Positions 9,604 through 18,741 of a stretch of 64,000 nucleotides of DNA are shown here, piece after piece; positions within the stretch are counted from its first letter, which is position 1, and every line of letters starts with the position of its first letter. The translations under genes and the position numbers were made by a program. Source of the DNA: Paucimonas lemoignei (lineage in GTDB: Bacteria > Pseudomonadota > Gammaproteobacteria > Pseudomonadales > Pseudomonadaceae). The notes under the pieces are model-generated. The model did no database searches. It was not told the origin of the DNA and worked only from the letters and a program-made list of their open reading frames with translations. The DNA is taken from positions 4,526,001 through 4,590,000 of the forward strand of contig LS483371.1 of the NCBI GenBank assembly GCA_900475325.1, given 5' to 3'.

Positions 9604-9839
9604 CCCGCGCTCGCTCCAGGGTACCCAAATGACCATTTGCACCAGCAATGCCGTCTTGCCTGAAAGCAATCTCCGCTACCCGTTTTGTGCGCCTGTGAGG
9701 CCAACCGCCGCGGCGGCAAATCCGCTGATCGACTTGCAGCAACACCGGCCAGTCGATCCCGAGTAAATCCAGAAATCCGTTGCCAACGTCAGCGACATGA
9801 CGCGGGCACTACATCCTTTGAAATTCAGGAGCTTGAACC

Positions 9840-11087
9840 ATGCTGAGCTGGGACGAATTCGATAAAGAAGACGGCGAAGTAGCCGCCAAAGCGACCAACG
9901 CCGGTCACGCCAACGAAGCCAACATGGACCGCCTCGACAGCGCCGGTGGCGCCGCCGCAACCGAAGCTCGCAACATCACCGACAAAGACTCCCCTGCCCT
10001 GGTCCGCGCCAAAAAAGCGCTGGACGCACTGGACGTCGCTGAAGGCCTGGCTGAACTCGAAGGCGCCAGCGCCCGCGTGGCCGTTGACGAAAAAATGATG
10101 ATCAACTGCCGCGCCGACCTCAACCAGCTCGTGCCTTTCAAGTACGACTGGGCCTGGCAGAAGTACCTGGACGGTTGCGCAAACCACTGGATGCCGCAAG
10201 AGGTCAACATGACCGCCGACATCGCCCTGTGGAAAGACCCACAAGGCCTGACCGACGACGAGCGCCGCATCGTCATGCGCAACCTGGGCTTCTTCTCCAC
10301 CGCCGACTCCCTGGTTGCCAACAACCTGGTCCTGGCCGTGTACCGCCTGATCACCAACCCGGAGTGCCGCCAGTACATCCTGCGCCAGGCCTTCGAAGAA
10401 GCGATCCACACCCACGCTTACCAGTACTGCATCGAATCGCTGGCCATGGATGAAGGCGAGATCTTCAACATGTACCACGAGATCCCATCGGTCGCGAAAA
10501 AAGCCGCCTGGGGCCTGAAATACACCCGTTCGATCTCCGATCCGAAGTTCGAAACCGGCACCGAAGAAACCGACAAAGAACTGCTTCGCAACCTGATCGC
10601 CTACTACTGCGTACTGGAAGGCATCTTCTTCTATTGCGGCTTCACCCAGATCCTGTCCATGGGCCGCCGCAACAAAATGACCGGCGTCGCCGAGCAGTTC
10701 CAGTACATCCTGCGCGACGAATCCATGCACCTGAACTTCGGCATCGACGTGATCAACCAGATCAAAATCGAAAACCCACACCTGTGGGACGCCGAAATGA
10801 AGGAAGAAGCCAGCCAGATGATCCTGCAAGGCACTCAACTGGAAATCGAATACGCCCGCGACACCATGCCCCGCGGCGTCCTCGGCATGAACGCCGCGAT
10901 GATGGAGGACTACCTCAAATTCATCGCCAACCGTCGCCTGTCGCAGATCGGCTTGAAAGAAGAGTACCCAGGTACCACCAACCCATTCCCATGGATGAGC
11001 GAAATCATGGACTTGAAGAAAGAGAAAAACTTCTTCGAGACGCGGGTTATTGAATACCAAACCGGCGGCGCGCTTAGCTGGGATTGA
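9840..11087 (+). CDS. nrdB: class Ia ribonucleoside-diphosphate reductase, beta subunit
   Basis: 415 residues; ATG after AGGAG. Ferritin-like di-iron protein that supplies the tyrosyl radical to NrdA. The segment [12 protein letters not shown] has the E-x2-H-x3-Y pattern of E. coli E115, H118 and Y122 (radical tyrosine). Further iron ligands fit [11 protein letters not shown] and [10 protein letters not shown]. The N-terminal extension of about 70 residues before DEKMMINCR is longer than in E. coli, and pseudomonad NrdB shares it. The last codons and the terminator are duplicated 2 kb downstream beyond hipA. Confidence 0.97.
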   Translation: MLSWDEFDKEDGEVAAKATNAGHANEANMDRLDSAGGAAATEARNITDKDSPALVRAKKALDALDVAEGLAELEGASARVAVDEKMMINCRADLNQLVPFKYDWAWQKYLDGCANHWMPQEVNMTADIALWKDPQGLTDDERRIVMRNLGFFSTADSLVANNLVLAVYRLITNPECRQYILRQAFEEAIHTHAYQYCIESLAMDEGEIFNMYHEIPSVAKKAAWGLKYTRSISDPKFETGTEETDKELLRNLIAYYCVLEGIFFYCGFTQILSMGRRNKMTGVAEQFQYILRDESMHLNFGIDVINQIKIENPHLWDAEMKEEASQMILQGTQLEIEYARDTMPRGVLGMNAAMMEDYLKFIANRRLSQIGLKEEYPGTTNPFPWMSEIMDLKKEKNFFETRVIEYQTGGALSWD

Positions 11088-11160
11088 TATCAGGGCTGCA
11101 TAGCCTTGAAGCGGTCACCAAAAAGCCAGAAGCGTGATGCTTCTGGCTTTTTTGTTGGCC
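11072..11160 (+). repeat. direct repeat, left copy (nrdB 3' end plus terminator)
   Basis: Begins GCTTAGCTGGGATTGATATC inside the last codons of nrdB and runs through the terminator to GGCC. It is nearly identical to 13065-13154 (one extra base and about three substitutions). The two copies bracket hipBA, consistent with insertion by duplication of the nrdB 3' end. Confidence 0.9.
11121..11153 (+). terminator. nrdB terminator
   Basis: AAAAGCCAGAAGC, loop GTGAT, GCTTCTGGCTTTTTT: a perfect GC-rich hairpin with A-run and U-run, so it may work in both directions. Confidence 0.9.
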
Positions 11161-11178
11161 GGCAAATGATACGCGGAC

Positions 11179-11209
11179 CTGCAGGAGCTGCCGAAGGCTG
11201 CGAAAACGG
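11179..11209 (+). repeat. single REP unit
   Basis: CCTGCAGGAGCTGCCGAAGG unit just after the left direct repeat. Sequence after it (11220-11390) turns strongly AT-rich up to hipB. Confidence 0.6.
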
Positions 11210-11394
11210 TGCTAAATCACATGATTACTACGCCTAAATATCCATACATAAACTGCTTATACATAGGTTAAAGACTAGATTTATAGACATTATTGCCACC
11301 ACAGCTATGATACACATCAGATAAGGCAGACAACGCCTGGATATAAAGACACAAAATAGATAAATACCACATTCTGCTAAGGAATCTAGACACT

Positions 11395-11763
11395 ATGCGC
11401 CTCCAAACCATGACCGACGATGCTATCGCCAGCGCCATTGGTACACGGCTTCAGGAACTGCGCCTAAAAAGAAACCTGAGCCAGGACCAAGTGGCCAAGG
11501 AAGCTGGTATCAGCCGACAAACCTTGATCAATCTCCTGCACGGCAAAGGCACCCTGGTCAATTTGATCGCCGTCCTACGTGCGATCGGTGAGTTGGAAAG
11601 AGTGAGCTCTCTGGTCCAGGTCGTTTTGCCGAGCCCACTGCAAGTGATCAAGATGGCTGGCAGCCCGCGCCTACGCGCCTCCGGAACACGAGTGGTGAAT
11701 AAGGACGCAAGCGGTTTAGCTTCAACGCCCAAGGGCAAAATCAATAAGGATGTTCAGTGGTGA
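11395..11763 (+). CDS. hipB: HipB-like antitoxin, XRE-family
   Basis: 122 residues. A helix-turn-helix at about residues 18-70 (LQELRLKRNLSQDQVAKEAG, then SRQTLINLLHGKG) is of the Cro/C1 type. The C-terminal 40 residues are basic and unstructured. HipB proteins bind and neutralise the HipA kinase and repress their own operon. AAGGAATCTAG precedes the ATG. The stop overlaps the hipA start by 7 bases, so translation is coupled. AT-rich sequence upstream contrasts with the host and fits acquisition. Confidence 0.88.
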   Translation: MRLQTMTDDAIASAIGTRLQELRLKRNLSQDQVAKEAGISRQTLINLLHGKGTLVNLIAVLRAIGELERVSSLVQVVLPSPLQVIKMAGSPRLRASGTRVVNKDASGLASTPKGKINKDVQW

Positions 11764-13070
11764 TTACGGCAAAGGTCTATCTGTTTGATCTATTTGTTGG
11801 GGGGCTGCTGTGGGACGAAATGATTCAGCTGGGCCTGTTCGAATATGACCCCGAGTTTGTCAAGACAGGCATCGAGATCTCGCCAATCCATATGCCACTG
11901 GCAGCGAATCAGACCTATGCCTTTCCCAGCCTGAATCGAGAGACCTATAGAGGCCTGCCCGCAATCCTCGCCGACTCCCTGCCTGACGACTTCGGCAACG
12001 CGCTGATAGATGCCTGGCTTGCTAAAGAAGGCCGCGACAAGTCCACCTTCACGCCTGTTGAACGAGTGCTCTACCAAGGTATGCGCGGTATGGGCGCGCT
12101 GGAATATAGGCCCGCCCTCGGTGGCTCTGCAAAATCCAGTGAAAACGTCCATATAGAAGCCCTCGTCCAGCTTGCCAGTGAAGTGCTCTCCCAAAGGGAA
12201 ACCCTGGCAGAGCGCCTCGAAAAACATGATCCCAGTGTCGATGATGCAGCGCTTCAACGCTTGATTCAGGTCGGAACCAGCGCGGGTGGTGCCCGGGCAA
12301 AAGCCGTCATTGCAATGAATGCCGCAGGGGAGATTCGTTCAGGGCAAGTCAAGGCACCCAAGGGCTTTACCTATTGGCTGCTGAAATTCGATGTCGCCAA
12401 ACACACCGACGTCCTGGCTGACTCACAAGGCTTCGGCCGGGTGGAGTACGCCTATTCACTCATGGCAAAAGCTGCGGGCATCACCATGAGCCCATGCCAA
12501 TTGCTGCAAGAAGGTGGGCGGGCGCACTTCCTGACAAAACGCTTTGACCGGACCGATGACGGCGAAAAAATCCATATGGCCACCCTCTGCGCATTGGACC
12601 ATGCCGACTACAAGCAACCGGGCGGGTATGCGTACGAAGAAGCCTTTGGAGTGATGCGCGCCCTCGGGCTCTCACGGGACGATGCCATCGAATACTACCG
12701 CCGCATGGTGTTCAACCTGGTTGGGCGCAATCAGGACGATCACACCAAGAACACCAGCTTCCTGATGGATCACCAAGGCAACTGGTCACTCTCCCCCGCC
12801 TATGACGTATCCTGGTCATACCAACCCGGCAGCTTCTGGGTCGAAACTCACCAAATGACCGTCAACGGCAAGCGCGACAACTTCGAACTCGCCGACTTGG
12901 AAGCCATCGCCAAACAAGTGCGAGGCATCGATGCCAGAGTCATCATCAGAGAGGTTTGCGCAGCGGTTAAACGCTGGCGCGAGATTGCGGAATCGGTGGG
13001 TGTGGCGCCGCGTTTGATTGATGAAATTGAGAAGACGCACCGGCTTTATCTTGGGGAAATGCTTGCTTAG
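11757..13070 (+). CDS. hipA: HipA-family serine/threonine kinase toxin
   Basis: 437 residues from GTG 11757 (or the adjacent GTG at 11760), with AAGGA upstream. HipA kinases phosphorylate targets such as GltX and cause growth arrest or persistence. An N-terminal subdomain (about 1-110) is followed by the kinase core: VGTSAGGARAKAV near residue 173 (P-loop-like), LLKFD near 205, the catalytic GRNQDDHTKN near 321 and SPAYDVSW near 344 (metal-binding Asp). All key residues appear intact. The last codon and TAG lie inside the right-hand copy of the direct repeat, so the gene end was supplied by, or fixed at, the insertion joint. Confidence 0.92.
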   Translation: MVITAKVYLFDLFVGGLLWDEMIQLGLFEYDPEFVKTGIEISPIHMPLAANQTYAFPSLNRETYRGLPAILADSLPDDFGNALIDAWLAKEGRDKSTFTPVERVLYQGMRGMGALEYRPALGGSAKSSENVHIEALVQLASEVLSQRETLAERLEKHDPSVDDAALQRLIQVGTSAGGARAKAVIAMNAAGEIRSGQVKAPKGFTYWLLKFDVAKHTDVLADSQGFGRVEYAYSLMAKAAGITMSPCQLLQEGGRAHFLTKRFDRTDDGEKIHMATLCALDHADYKQPGGYAYEEAFGVMRALGLSRDDAIEYYRRMVFNLVGRNQDDHTKNTSFLMDHQGNWSLSPAYDVSWSYQPGSFWVETHQMTVNGKRDNFELADLEAIAKQVRGIDARVIIREVCAAVKRWREIAESVGVAPRLIDEIEKTHRLYLGEMLA

Positions 13071-13154
13071 CTGGGATTGATATCAGGGCTGCATAAGCCT
13101 TGAAGCAGTAACCAAAAAGCCAGAAGCGTGATGCTTCTGGCTTTTTTATTGGCC
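13065..13154 (+). repeat. direct repeat, right copy
   Basis: GCTTAGCTGGGATTGATATC followed by a terminator copy, matching 11072-11160 with one inserted A and about three changes. It overlaps the hipA stop codon. Confidence 0.9.
13114..13147 (+). terminator. duplicated terminator after hipA
   Basis: Same hairpin as after nrdB (AAAAAGCCAGAAGC, GTGAT, GCTTCTGGCTTTTTT). It presumably ends the hipBA transcript. Confidence 0.88.
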
Positions 13155-13165
13155 TGAAATCCCCC

Positions 13166-13196
13166 CCTGTGGGAGCGAACGTGTTCGCGAGGCGAT
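13166..13196 (+). repeat. single REP unit
   Basis: CCTGTGGGAGCGAACGTGTT followed by CGCGAGGCGATC. A similar single unit follows the next gene at 15979, so the glucosidase gene is flanked by two direct REP copies. Confidence 0.65.
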
Positions 13197-13319
13197 CGAC
13201 GCCACAAAACCGATCTTCTAGCAGTTCCTGCCCGCCGTTTGACAAACCCCACCCACCGATAGCCTCATGACAAGCCACGAGGTCTGGATTTTCCAACATC
13301 AACGTGCCGGGAAGTGATG

Positions 13320-15968
13320 ATGTCTGCCGATCCAAAGCAGTACGCGTTGTTGAAGACGACCGAAGGTCTGCGCCTTGCCAGCGAGGATGTGGAGCGGTGG
13401 CGTGAGTGGGGGCCGTATCTGAGTGATCGGCAGTGGGGCACCGTTCGGGAGGACTACAGCGCCGATGGAAATTCATGGGACTACTTCCCCCATGATCATG
13501 CCCGCAGTCGTGTTTACCGTTGGGGAGAAGATGGGCTGGCCGGGTTTTCCGACAAGTCTCAGCACTGGTGCATTGGCCTGGGTCTGTGGAATGAACACGA
13601 CCCCATCCTCAAAGAGCGTTTGTTTGGCCTGAACAATGCTGAAGGCAATCATGGCGAAGACGTGAAGGAGTTGTACTTTCACCTCGACGGCGTCCCCAGC
13701 CATGCGTACATGCGCATGCTCTACAAGTACCCGCATGGGATGTTTCCCTACGATGATCTGGTGGCAGAGAACGCCAGGCGTGGGTTGAATGATCCGGAGT
13801 ATGAAATCCTCGACACCGGCGTATTCAACGACAACCATTATTTCGACGTCATTGTGGAGTACGCCAAGCACACGCCGGATGATGTCTTGATGCGGGTGAC
13901 CGTCACCAATCGCTCCGATCAGGCCGCACGGGTGCATGTACTGCCGCAGTTATGGGCCCGTGATATCTGGAGCTGGGCACCGGGTACCGAGCGCCCTGCC
14001 CTGTCACTGCTCGATGACACCATCAGTGCCCGGCATCCGTCAGAAGCCGATAGACACGCCACGGCCTGGGGACCGCACGCCTGCGACTGGCTGTTCTGCG
14101 AGAACCGCACTAATACCCCAAAACTGTTTGGCGAGCCCGCGCCCGGACCCTTCAAGGACGGGATCGGTGAATACCTCGTGAACGCTAACCCCTCCGCAAT
14201 TGGCCGAGACAACGGAACCAAAGTCGCCGCGCATTTCGTCCTGCAACTGGAGGGTGGCGGTTCTGAGGTGGTGTACTTGCGTTTCGCCCCCGCCGGAGCG
14301 GCGCCGATAAATGCGCGCAAGTTGTTTGAGACGCGCCGTGCCGAGGCCGATGAGTTTTATGACGCGCTGCAGCATGCATTGCCCGATGCCGATGCTCGCA
14401 ATGTCCAGCGCCAGGCACTGGCTGGCTTGCTGTGGTCAAAACAGTTTTATTACTTCGACGTCAAAACCTGGCTCGCTGGCGATCCCGGCCAGACACCGCC
14501 GCCTGAACGCGCGCATATACGAAACAACCAGTGGCGTCACCTGTACAACTTCGACATCGTCTCGATGCCGGACAAGTGGGAGTATCCCTGGTACGCGTCA
14601 TGGGACACGGCCTTCCAGGCGGTCGCGTTTGCGTTGATTGACCTGGACTTCGCCAAAGACCAGTTGCTGCTATTGGTCAAAGACCGCTTCATGCACCCCA
14701 GCGGCCAGATACCGGCGTATGAATGGTGCTTCGACGACGCCAACCCGCCGGTGCATGCCTGGGCCTCCTGGCGGGTGTACCAGATGGAAAAGGCCCAGAC
14801 AGGCCAAGGCGATGCCGCGTTTCTTGAGCGGGTTTTCCACAAGCTGCTGCTGAATTTTTCCTGGTGGGTGAATCGCAAAGACAGCGAAGGCCACAACATT
14901 TTCCAGGGTGGGTTTCTCGGTCTTGATAACATCGGCCTGTTTGACCGTTCTGCCGCCTTTGCGCCCGGCTATCAACTGGATCAGGCCGACGGAACGGCCT
15001 GGGTGGCCGGCTATGCCCTGGACCTGATGCGCATGGCGCTGGAACTGGCACAGCGCAATGACGTTTACATCGACATCTCGGTGAAATTCTTCGAACACTT
15101 TCTGTACATCGCTGGTGCGATCAACCAAGTGGACAGCGTGGACGTCGAAGGGCTCTGGAATGAGCAGGACGGCTTCTTCTACGACGTATTGCACCGCCCC
15201 GACGGCAGCCGTGAGTCGGTGCGGCTGCGATCATTCGTGGGCTTGATTTCGCTGTTTGCCGTGCGTGTGCTGGAGCAGCGCGAACATGAAGGGCTCAAAG
15301 GGCTGCGCGAACGTCTGCTGGGTTTCCTCCATCATCGTCCAGACCTGGCAGCGCTCATCTCGCGCTGGACCGAACCCGGAAAAGGCAATCGTCTGTTGCT
15401 GGCGCTATTGCGGGGGCAACGGACCAAGGACCTCATCAAACAAATGCTGGATGAAAACGAGTTTCTCTCGCCATTTGGTGTGCGCTCGTTGTCACGCTTC
15501 TACGCAGAGAATCCGTTCAGCATGCACATCAACGGCAACACGCTGTCGGCGGATTACCAGCCTGCCGAGTCCAACTCCCGGCTGTTTGGCGGCAACTCAA
15601 ACTGGCGCGGCCCGATATGGATGCCGTTGAACTACATGTTGATCGAATCACTGCGCGAGTTTCATCGCTATTACGGCGAGAACTTTTCCGTGGAATACCC
15701 CAGCGGCTCGGGCTATCTGGCTTCGCTGGACGAAGTGGCTGACGGCTTAAGTCAGCGCATCTGCGGATTATTCCTGCGTAACAGTGAAGGCAACCGACCT
15801 TCCATGGCCAGCTATCCACTGCTGGAAATCGATCCACAGAGCCGGGACTTGGTGTTGTTCCACGAGTATTTTCATGGCGAGAATGGACGTGGTCTGGGGG
15901 CGTCACATCAGACAGGCTGGAGTGCGCTGGTTGCGCTGTTGTTGCAGCCGAGGGCCAGGCCTGAATGA
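13320..15968 (+). CDS. GH63-like glucosidase (MGH1-like)
   Basis: About 882 residues. An (alpha/alpha)6 glycosidase of the GH63/mannosyl-oligosaccharide-glucosidase-like type. Recognisable parts are the N-terminal SDRQWGTVREDYSADGNSWD, a central WEYPWYASWDTAFQA, FVGLISLFAV, and the C-terminal NSNWRGPIWMPLNY and HQTGWSALVA. Acidic residues in SWDTA and near LEIDPQSRDL are likely functional. There is no signal peptide, so it is cytoplasmic. Bacterial members act on alpha-glucosyl compounds such as glucosylglycerate or trehalose-like solutes; the substrate here is not determinable. GTG 13314, ATG 13317 and ATG 13320 are all possible; 13320 has the best spacing from GGGA. Confidence 0.85.
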   Translation: MSADPKQYALLKTTEGLRLASEDVERWREWGPYLSDRQWGTVREDYSADGNSWDYFPHDHARSRVYRWGEDGLAGFSDKSQHWCIGLGLWNEHDPILKERLFGLNNAEGNHGEDVKELYFHLDGVPSHAYMRMLYKYPHGMFPYDDLVAENARRGLNDPEYEILDTGVFNDNHYFDVIVEYAKHTPDDVLMRVTVTNRSDQAARVHVLPQLWARDIWSWAPGTERPALSLLDDTISARHPSEADRHATAWGPHACDWLFCENRTNTPKLFGEPAPGPFKDGIGEYLVNANPSAIGRDNGTKVAAHFVLQLEGGGSEVVYLRFAPAGAAPINARKLFETRRAEADEFYDALQHALPDADARNVQRQALAGLLWSKQFYYFDVKTWLAGDPGQTPPPERAHIRNNQWRHLYNFDIVSMPDKWEYPWYASWDTAFQAVAFALIDLDFAKDQLLLLVKDRFMHPSGQIPAYEWCFDDANPPVHAWASWRVYQMEKAQTGQGDAAFLERVFHKLLLNFSWWVNRKDSEGHNIFQGGFLGLDNIGLFDRSAAFAPGYQLDQADGTAWVAGYALDLMRMALELAQRNDVYIDISVKFFEHFLYIAGAINQVDSVDVEGLWNEQDGFFYDVLHRPDGSRESVRLRSFVGLISLFAVRVLEQREHEGLKGLRERLLGFLHHRPDLAALISRWTEPGKGNRLLLALLRGQRTKDLIKQMLDENEFLSPFGVRSLSRFYAENPFSMHINGNTLSADYQPAESNSRLFGGNSNWRGPIWMPLNYMLIESLREFHRYYGENFSVEYPSGSGYLASLDEVADGLSQRICGLFLRNSEGNRPSMASYPLLEIDPQSRDLVLFHEYFHGENGRGLGASHQTGWSALVALLLQPRARPE

Positions 15969-15978
15969 AATACGCCCC

Positions 15979-16010
15979 CCTGTAGGAGCGAACTTGTTCG
16001 CGAGGCGATC
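15979..16010 (+). repeat. single REP unit
   Basis: CTGTAGGAGCGAACTTGTTC followed by GCGAGGCGATCT. Direct copy of the unit at 13166. Confidence 0.65.
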
Positions 16011-16090
16011 TACCTCACACAACCGACCTTCCAGGCCAGCCCAAACACGCCTTATGATCATCAATCGTTAACCCCACGGTTGCTCCCGCA

Positions 16091-16543
16091 ATGATCAAAC
16101 GCTGCACCTTACTCGACCACAACGGCTGGCTCCCCCTGCGCACAGCACTCTGGCCCGATTCCGCCGCTGACGCCTCCCATGAAACACAGACCATCCTCAT
16201 TACACCCGAGCGCTACTTGGTGCTCGTCTTCACCGATGAGAGTGGCCAGGCCCTAGGTTTCGCCGAAGCATCAATCCGAACCGACTACGTCAACGGCACC
16301 CACTCCTCGCCGGTGGCATTTCTTGAAGGTCTATACGTTCAGCCTGACAGTCGCGGCCAAGGCATTGCGCGGCAGCTTGTGGCTGGCGTTGAAGACTGGG
16401 CTGGGGAAATGGGGTGTACGGAGTTGGCTTCGGATGCGTTGGTGGAAAATCAGGTGAGTCATGCGATGCATGATGCGCTGGGGTTTGAGGAGACTGAGCG
16501 GGTGGTTTATTTTTTGAAGAGGTTGGGAAGCGATGACCGATAA
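16091..16543 (+). CDS. AAC(6')-like GNAT acetyltransferase
   Basis: 150 residues, single GNAT domain. EGLYVQPDSRGQGIARQL is the acetyl-CoA binding loop (motif A, R/Q-x-x-G-x-G/A). The C-terminal segment LASDALVENQVSHAMHDALG and GFEETERVVYFLK are the hallmarks of aminoglycoside 6'-N-acetyltransferases of the AAC(6')-I group. It may therefore acetylate aminoglycosides, though chromosomal relatives may have other amines as natural substrates. A terminator follows at 16583. Confidence 0.8.
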   Translation: MIKRCTLLDHNGWLPLRTALWPDSAADASHETQTILITPERYLVLVFTDESGQALGFAEASIRTDYVNGTHSSPVAFLEGLYVQPDSRGQGIARQLVAGVEDWAGEMGCTELASDALVENQVSHAMHDALGFEETERVVYFLKRLGSDDR

Positions 16544-16582
16544 TTTTGTAGCGGCAATCGAACATGCGTCTCGCTAAATAAA

Positions 16583-16606
16583 GGTCGCCGAAAGGCGGCC
16601 TTTTTT
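16583..16606 (+). terminator. intrinsic terminator
   Basis: GGTCGCC, GAAA tetraloop, GGCGGCC, then TTTTTT; ends the acetyltransferase transcript and marks the left edge of the AT-richer island. Confidence 0.88.
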
Positions 16607-16696
16607 ATTGATTCCAGCGAAAGCGCTGGTTGTAGTAGCCACAAGCCTCATCCATTTCGTACAGTTGCAGGAGATTTTTCCTACAAGGACGACGCA

Positions 16697-17809
16697 GTGG
16701 CGATCCCAGCAGTTGAGAAAAAAGCGGTTGAACAGGCGCTGCGCCGGTTCGATGAATTCAGGGACCAACCTGAATGGGCTGGATGGGAGTCGAACAACGC
16801 GCACCAATTCGCGATACGCGTGGGTGGCGAGCTGTACCCTGCGAAAAAAATAATTTCACTTGCAACAGACATTGCTGCACGTGACTTCACCAATAAAAAA
16901 TCAACAAATGGCTATTTTCGAGCCTGTAAATACGAAGTCGTTGATCTCCGAGAGACGCCAAAACTCGACTTTGTAAGAGGCGAAATATATGACCGTAAGA
17001 CTGAAATCCATGGTCCTTTTGGTGGAAGCTCGCAAAACGGGATAGCGCCGTCCAGAAAAGCACCGGCTATATTTCTATTTTCGGGAGCGTCAGGTGAGCA
17101 GTATGGATACACAGATAAGGTAGATGAAGTGAACGGCGTCTACTCGTACGCAGGCGAGGGACAGGTCGGTCACATGACGCTGACCAGCGGAAACTTAGCA
17201 GTTCAGCAGCATGCGGCTAAAGGTCGGGCATTACACCTCTTTAAAACACTAGGCAAGGGTAAGGGGCAGCTATATGTAGGAGAGTACGTGTGTGCGGATA
17301 TCTCTTGGCAAGATGGATCTGATCGAAACGGAGACATTCGAAAGGTCGTCATCTTCCACCTAGTGCCTGTAGCTGACCTAGCAACATATGAACTGGGACC
17401 AGATGACAACGTAGCGGCTGATATCGCTGAGCTAAAGATCGATGCCCTAAGAAAACGAGCCTACCAAGCAGCATTCGCTCCCGTCAGCAAAGGGACATTG
17501 ACATCAACGCGCACGATTTACGCTCGAAGCCAAGCCGTCAAGGATTATGTGCTAAGCAGAGCTGGAGGAGTCTGTGAAAGCTGCGATCAACCGGCGCCCT
17601 TCACTACCAAGGCAGGCTCACCTTATCTAGAACCCCACCATATCAATCGTTTATCTGATGGCGGGCTGGATCACCCCAAGTACATCGGGGCAATCTGCCC
17701 TACGTGTCACAAAGAGATCCACTATGGTTCTCAAGGCGACGCGAAAAATAATCTGCTGCGTGAATCCGTAAATCTAAAAGAGCTAGCAGATTTAGCTAAA
17801 AGCTTTTAG
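16697..17809 (+). CDS. ScoMcrA-like SRA-HNH endonuclease (predicted type IV restriction)
   Basis: 370 residues from a GTG preceded by AAGGACGA. Three parts can be read. The N-terminal head (about 1-75, WAGWESNNAHQFAIRVGGEL and YPAKKIISLA) resembles ScoMcrA-type N-domains. An SRA-like domain (about 100-235) contains FLFSGASGEQYGY, YSYAGEGQVGHM and GRALHLFK. A C-terminal HNH nuclease (about 285-350) has CESC, EPHHINRLSDGG and CPTCHKEIH with the zinc and catalytic His residues. Such proteins cut modified DNA (5-methylcytosine, phosphorothioate). Its GC content is below the flanks, and it opens a run of defence-like genes. Confidence 0.85.
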   Translation: MAIPAVEKKAVEQALRRFDEFRDQPEWAGWESNNAHQFAIRVGGELYPAKKIISLATDIAARDFTNKKSTNGYFRACKYEVVDLRETPKLDFVRGEIYDRKTEIHGPFGGSSQNGIAPSRKAPAIFLFSGASGEQYGYTDKVDEVNGVYSYAGEGQVGHMTLTSGNLAVQQHAAKGRALHLFKTLGKGKGQLYVGEYVCADISWQDGSDRNGDIRKVVIFHLVPVADLATYELGPDDNVAADIAELKIDALRKRAYQAAFAPVSKGTLTSTRTIYARSQAVKDYVLSRAGGVCESCDQPAPFTTKAGSPYLEPHHINRLSDGGLDHPKYIGAICPTCHKEIHYGSQGDAKNNLLRESVNLKELADLAKSF

Positions 17810-17966
17810 ATCGTGCACGGCGTAATTGCTCCCGATTTGACCATTTTCATTGCCCCTTACCAGTAAATCGCATCCTGGTCGACCAATTGCGGGCTAAACG
17901 ACTTATCGAAAACAGGCGATGTGAAAATATGTCCAGTTCTACTGCCTAGTACGATCGCTATGTTTT

Positions 17967-17996
17967 GTCGCCGGCAGCAACCGGCCAAAAGCGGTC
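17967..17996. repeat. island inter-module element, copy A
   Basis: GCCGGCAGCAACCGGCCAAA followed by AGCGGTC: a divergent copy of the GGCCGATTTCTGCC family seen at 20128, 21784, 25172 and 27116. It lies downstream of the HNH gene. Confidence 0.6.
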
Positions 17997-18072
17997 CTTC
18001 CACAGGGCTTCTCCAATGCCGGCAACGTACTTCATTCAGTCGCTGACTATGGGCATTACCTCAATGGGCTAG

Positions 18073-18741
18073 CTAGATATCCCGCCGCTTATGTTCAGGG
18101 GTTAACGCACGTATCGCCTCTAGCTCCTTCTCTTCTGTAATGCAGTGACGAACTGCTATGTTCAGCAGGGTAAAAAGCGCTAGCGCGACCTCTGGGCTGT
18201 CATTGAGATTGACAGTTCCTGGATGTACCGACTCGTTTCCGAAGATACGGATGGTATCGAACGCCTTCAACAGTCGGCTGGGCAATCCCAACTCTACAAG
18301 CTCACCAATTTGATTGTGTATTTTGCCCGGTTTGCCTAAAAGCTCCTCACAAAGCTTTTGCACACACAGTCGGAGCAGAGCAGCCGCAGCTCGAGGAGAG
18401 TGGCTGAAAACTAATCTAGCTTCTTCATAATCCGCTCTGATCCCCTCAGGCATATCCTCTTCAGCCTTGGGTGCGATGCACTCCGAAGGGAAAATCATCT
18501 TTATCCTGCTCCCTAGGTGTCCTTCCATCGGCATTCCAGGCGTGAGGCCATGCCTGCCGCCACCCTCATCAGTGATCCAAATACTGGGATCTTTGCAAGC
18601 CGAACAGAACGAAAAGGATACAGAGGCGTACTCATTGCTATTCAAGAGCAAGTCATTCCATTTCATACCGGCGAATGCACCACAGCGCGGGCAATTGAAG
18701 CTTTCCTTTCTGTAGCTTGGCGTACCATCGACATTGCTCAT
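18073..18741 (-). CDS. DUF4145-like protein with N-terminal zinc ribbon
   Basis: 222 residues from ATG 18741 (a TTG nine bases upstream is also possible). The N-terminus has a zinc-ribbon pattern, CPRC near residue 17 and CSAC near residue 46. The C-terminal half (about 110-210) has ARLVFSHSPRAAAALLRLCV, LCEELL, IRIFGNESVHPG and a helical tail, the usual DUF4145 layout with the conserved GN/H. DUF4145 proteins are common in restriction and other defence islands but their activity is unknown. It is convergent with the HNH gene. Confidence 0.72.
   Translation of the reverse strand: MSNVDGTPSYRKESFNCPRCGAFAGMKWNDLLLNSNEYASVSFSFCSACKDPSIWITDEGGGRHGLTPGMPMEGHLGSRIKMIFPSECIAPKAEEDMPEGIRADYEEARLVFSHSPRAAAALLRLCVQKLCEELLGKPGKIHNQIGELVELGLPSRLLKAFDTIRIFGNESVHPGTVNLNDSPEVALALFTLLNIAVRHCITEEKELEAIRALTPEHKRRDI

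Noticed and set aside
9629..9766. 45-codon frame in the nrdB leader just after a TATAAT box
   Set aside because: No ribosome site of quality and unremarkable codon content; more likely untranslated leader.
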